Assembly (NCBI RefSeq): GCF_001641825.1
Contig: NZ_LRFH01000003.1
Span: 1 to 64,000 of the forward strand
DNA length: 64,000 bases
Direction of reading: 5' to 3'
DNA from: Guyparkeria sp. WRN-7
GTDB taxonomy: Bacteria; Pseudomonadota; Gammaproteobacteria; Halothiobacillales; Halothiobacillaceae
In this document: one piece after another, positions 62,665-64,000 of the stretch
Layout of the letters: each line of letters begins with the position of its first letter
Numbering within the stretch: position 1 is the first letter of the stretch
Notes under the pieces: generated by a model
The model's input: only the letters and a program-made list of their open reading frames with translations
What the model was told of the DNA's origin: nothing
Database searches by the model: none
Made by a program: the position numbers and the translations under genes

Positions 62665-64000
62665 ATGCACGGCAACGAACCGGACCTGCCAGGCTACGAG
62701 ATCGGCCCCGTCCTTCGGCGGGGCCGCGAGCGGATCGTCTATCAGGCCCGCCAATCGGAGTGGGGTCACCCCGTCGTCGTCGAGACACTCGCGACCCCGT
62801 TCCCCTCTCGCCGACAGGTTGCCGACATACGGCGCGACGGCCACCTGTCACGCCGACTGGCCGATGTTGCCGGCGTACTGAAGGTTCATGCGGTCCTCGC
62901 GCAGGGAAGCGGCAATGTCGCCCTGATCACCGAACCGGTCGTCCACACCGCCGCCGACCGGCTGGCCGGCCGCGACGGACGCGGGCTCCCCCTCACCGAG
63001 GCGCTCTCGATCGGAAAACGGCTTGCCGAGATCCTCGACACGCTCCATGCCAGGCGCATCGTTCACAAGTCGGTCACCCCGGAGAACGTGCGCCTGGACC
63101 CCGTCGACGACTCGTTGCGCCTCGCCGGCTTCGGCATCGCCTCCGAACTCGAGCGCGAACGACAGGCAGGGCTGGAACGTGGGCTGGAGGCCCAGCTTCC
63201 CTACCTCTCTCCCGAGCAGACCGGGCGGATGAACCGCGAACTCGACTACCGGAGCGATTACTACTCGCTGGGCGTGACGCTGTTCGAACTGCTCACTGGC
63301 AAGCTGCCGTTCCAGGCCGACAGCGCCCTGGAATGGGTTCACCAGCACATCAGCCGCAAACCACTGCCCCCGGAATCGCTCGCTCCGGACATCCCCGCCG
63401 CCGTGTCGGCCATCGTCCTCAAGCTGCTGGCCAAGAACCCGGACGAGCGCTACCAGAGCGGCCATGGGCTCGGCCAAGACCTGCAACACTGCATCGAGGC
63501 GATCGACGCCGGCGACACGCTGCAGAATTTCGTGGCCGGCGCGGACGACCAGACTCTCCGATTCACCTTCCCTCAGGCGCTGTACGGACGCGAACGAGAG
63601 CTCGATGTGCTGGGAGAACTCTTCGAGTCCGCCGCCGACGGCGGAAACGAGCTTTGCCTGGTGCACGGCTTTTCCGGCGTCGGCAAGTCCGCACTGGTAA
63701 ACGAAATCGATCGCCCCCTCGTGCGCCAGCGCGGTTTTTTCGCCCAGGGAAAGTTCGATCAGTTCCACACCGCCAGCTACGGGGCCCTTGTCGATACGCT
63801 TCGCAGCCTCGTGCGGCAGCTGCTGGCCGAGTCGGAAACCCGACTGGGCGAATGGCGCGAGCGCCTCAACCACGCCCTGGCCCCGAACGCGAGCCTGGTT
63901 ACCGAGCTGGTTCCGGAACTCGAGCTGATCATCGGGCCGCAACCGGCTGTGGCCGATCTGCCGCCAGCAGAGGCACGTAATCGCCGGCAGATCGTGCTGG
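62665..64000 (+). CDS. Pseudokinase-AAA ATPase signalling protein, 5' part
   Basis: An open frame from ATG 62665 that runs past the right edge, giving 445 residues. Residues about 8-275 resemble a Ser/Thr kinase domain, but key residues have changed: VAIK-type lysine is Glu40 (VVVETL), HRD is HKS at 134-136, and DFG is GFG at 155-157. It is therefore a probable pseudokinase. Residues about 300 onward form an AAA_16-type ATPase with Walker A GFSGVGKS at 335-342, then QRGFFAQGKFDQF. This order matches large multi-domain sensor proteins that continue with GAF, PAS and histidine-kinase or GGDEF modules, which would lie beyond the window. The ribosome site is weak. Confidence 0.88.
   Translation, partial: MHGNEPDLPGYEIGPVLRRGRERIVYQARQSEWGHPVVVETLATPFPSRRQVADIRRDGHLSRRLADVAGVLKVHAVLAQGSGNVALITEPVVHTAADRLAGRDGRGLPLTEALSIGKRLAEILDTLHARRIVHKSVTPENVRLDPVDDSLRLAGFGIASELERERQAGLERGLEAQLPYLSPEQTGRMNRELDYRSDYYSLGVTLFELLTGKLPFQADSALEWVHQHISRKPLPPESLAPDIPAAVSAIVLKLLAKNPDERYQSGHGLGQDLQHCIEAIDAGDTLQNFVAGADDQTLRFTFPQALYGRERELDVLGELFESAADGGNELCLVHGFSGVGKSALVNEIDRPLVRQRGFFAQGKFDQFHTASYGALVDTLRSLVRQLLAESETRLGEWRERLNHALAPNASLVTELVPELELIIGPQPAVADLPPAEARNRRQIVL

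Noticed and set aside
1-64000. tRNA, rRNA, transposon, prophage or CRISPR elements
   Set aside because: No tRNA T-arm or rRNA-like sequence, transposase, integrase, phage structural gene or regular repeat array was recognised on reading both strands. A search with dedicated models was not possible.

Overview
The window is a dense, high-G+C bacterial chromosome segment with about 50 protein genes, short gaps and frequent stop/start overlaps. I saw no rRNA, tRNA, transposase, phage or CRISPR sequence. The gene families point to a gammaproteobacterium that fixes CO2 and probably oxidises sulfur, from a saline habitat. The main clue is a CsoS1D-type alpha-carboxysome shell protein at 59.7 kb. Supporting clues are a periplasmic DsrE-family protein and three DUF2173 proteins at 38-40 kb, class I fructose-bisphosphate aldolase, AmtB, two Na+/alanine-type symporters and acidic secreted proteins. 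A Halothiobacillus/Guyparkeria-like lineage would fit, but the genus is an inference.

Layout. 0-6.5 kb: end of an unknown gene; a PIMT/erythromycin-esterase fusion; amtB behind a sigma-54-like promoter; a Ca2+-type P-ATPase. 6.5-9.8 kb: an ATP-grasp enzyme followed by a CocE/NonD hydrolase. 9.9-13.8 kb: a diguanylate cyclase and a soluble PAS chemoreceptor. 14-18.2 kb: an orphan trpB overlapping purT, a ZntB-like channel and a ZIP transporter. 18.4-27.5 kb: a binding-protein/EAL sensor, dodecin, phhB, aldolase, a CopD-like membrane protein, djlA, lactate permease and an amino-acid permease. 27.5-32.9 kb: two related secreted acidic proteins with the same C-terminus and an outer-membrane protein made of three barrel modules. 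33-38 kb: an alanine symporter coupled to a lipoprotein, and a Lon-like protease coupled to a universal stress protein. 38-45 kb: three DUF2173 genes, DsrE, two more diguanylate cyclases, DUF72 and PsiE. 45-50.2 kb: a second ATP-grasp/CocE pair with a second alanine symporter, in DNA that looks less G+C-rich than its surroundings. 50-57 kb: Acg nitroreductase, WrbA, a second ZIP protein, a CapA-like phosphoesterase and a tight phosphoribosyltransferase-hydrolase-nrdJ operon. 57-64 kb: Met/Gly-rich periplasmic protein, small membrane proteins, GDSL lipoprotein, csoS1D-nudix, a GGCT-like enzyme, a degenerate metallo-beta-lactamase-like protein and the start of a large pseudokinase/ATPase signalling protein.

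The strongest candidate for an undescribed system is the repeated two-gene unit of an ATP-grasp ligase followed by a CocE/S15-type serine hydrolase. It occurs twice with the same order and conserved catalytic residues, and the second copy is translationally coupled. Making and breaking of a small amide- or peptide-like metabolite is a reasonable hypothesis. The second candidate is the surface set formed by the two secreted paralogs and the triple-barrel protein. Three GGDEF proteins, one EAL protein and a chemoreceptor show that c-di-GMP and taxis signalling is prominent here. All statements come from reading the sequence; no database search was run, and G+C contrasts were judged by eye.
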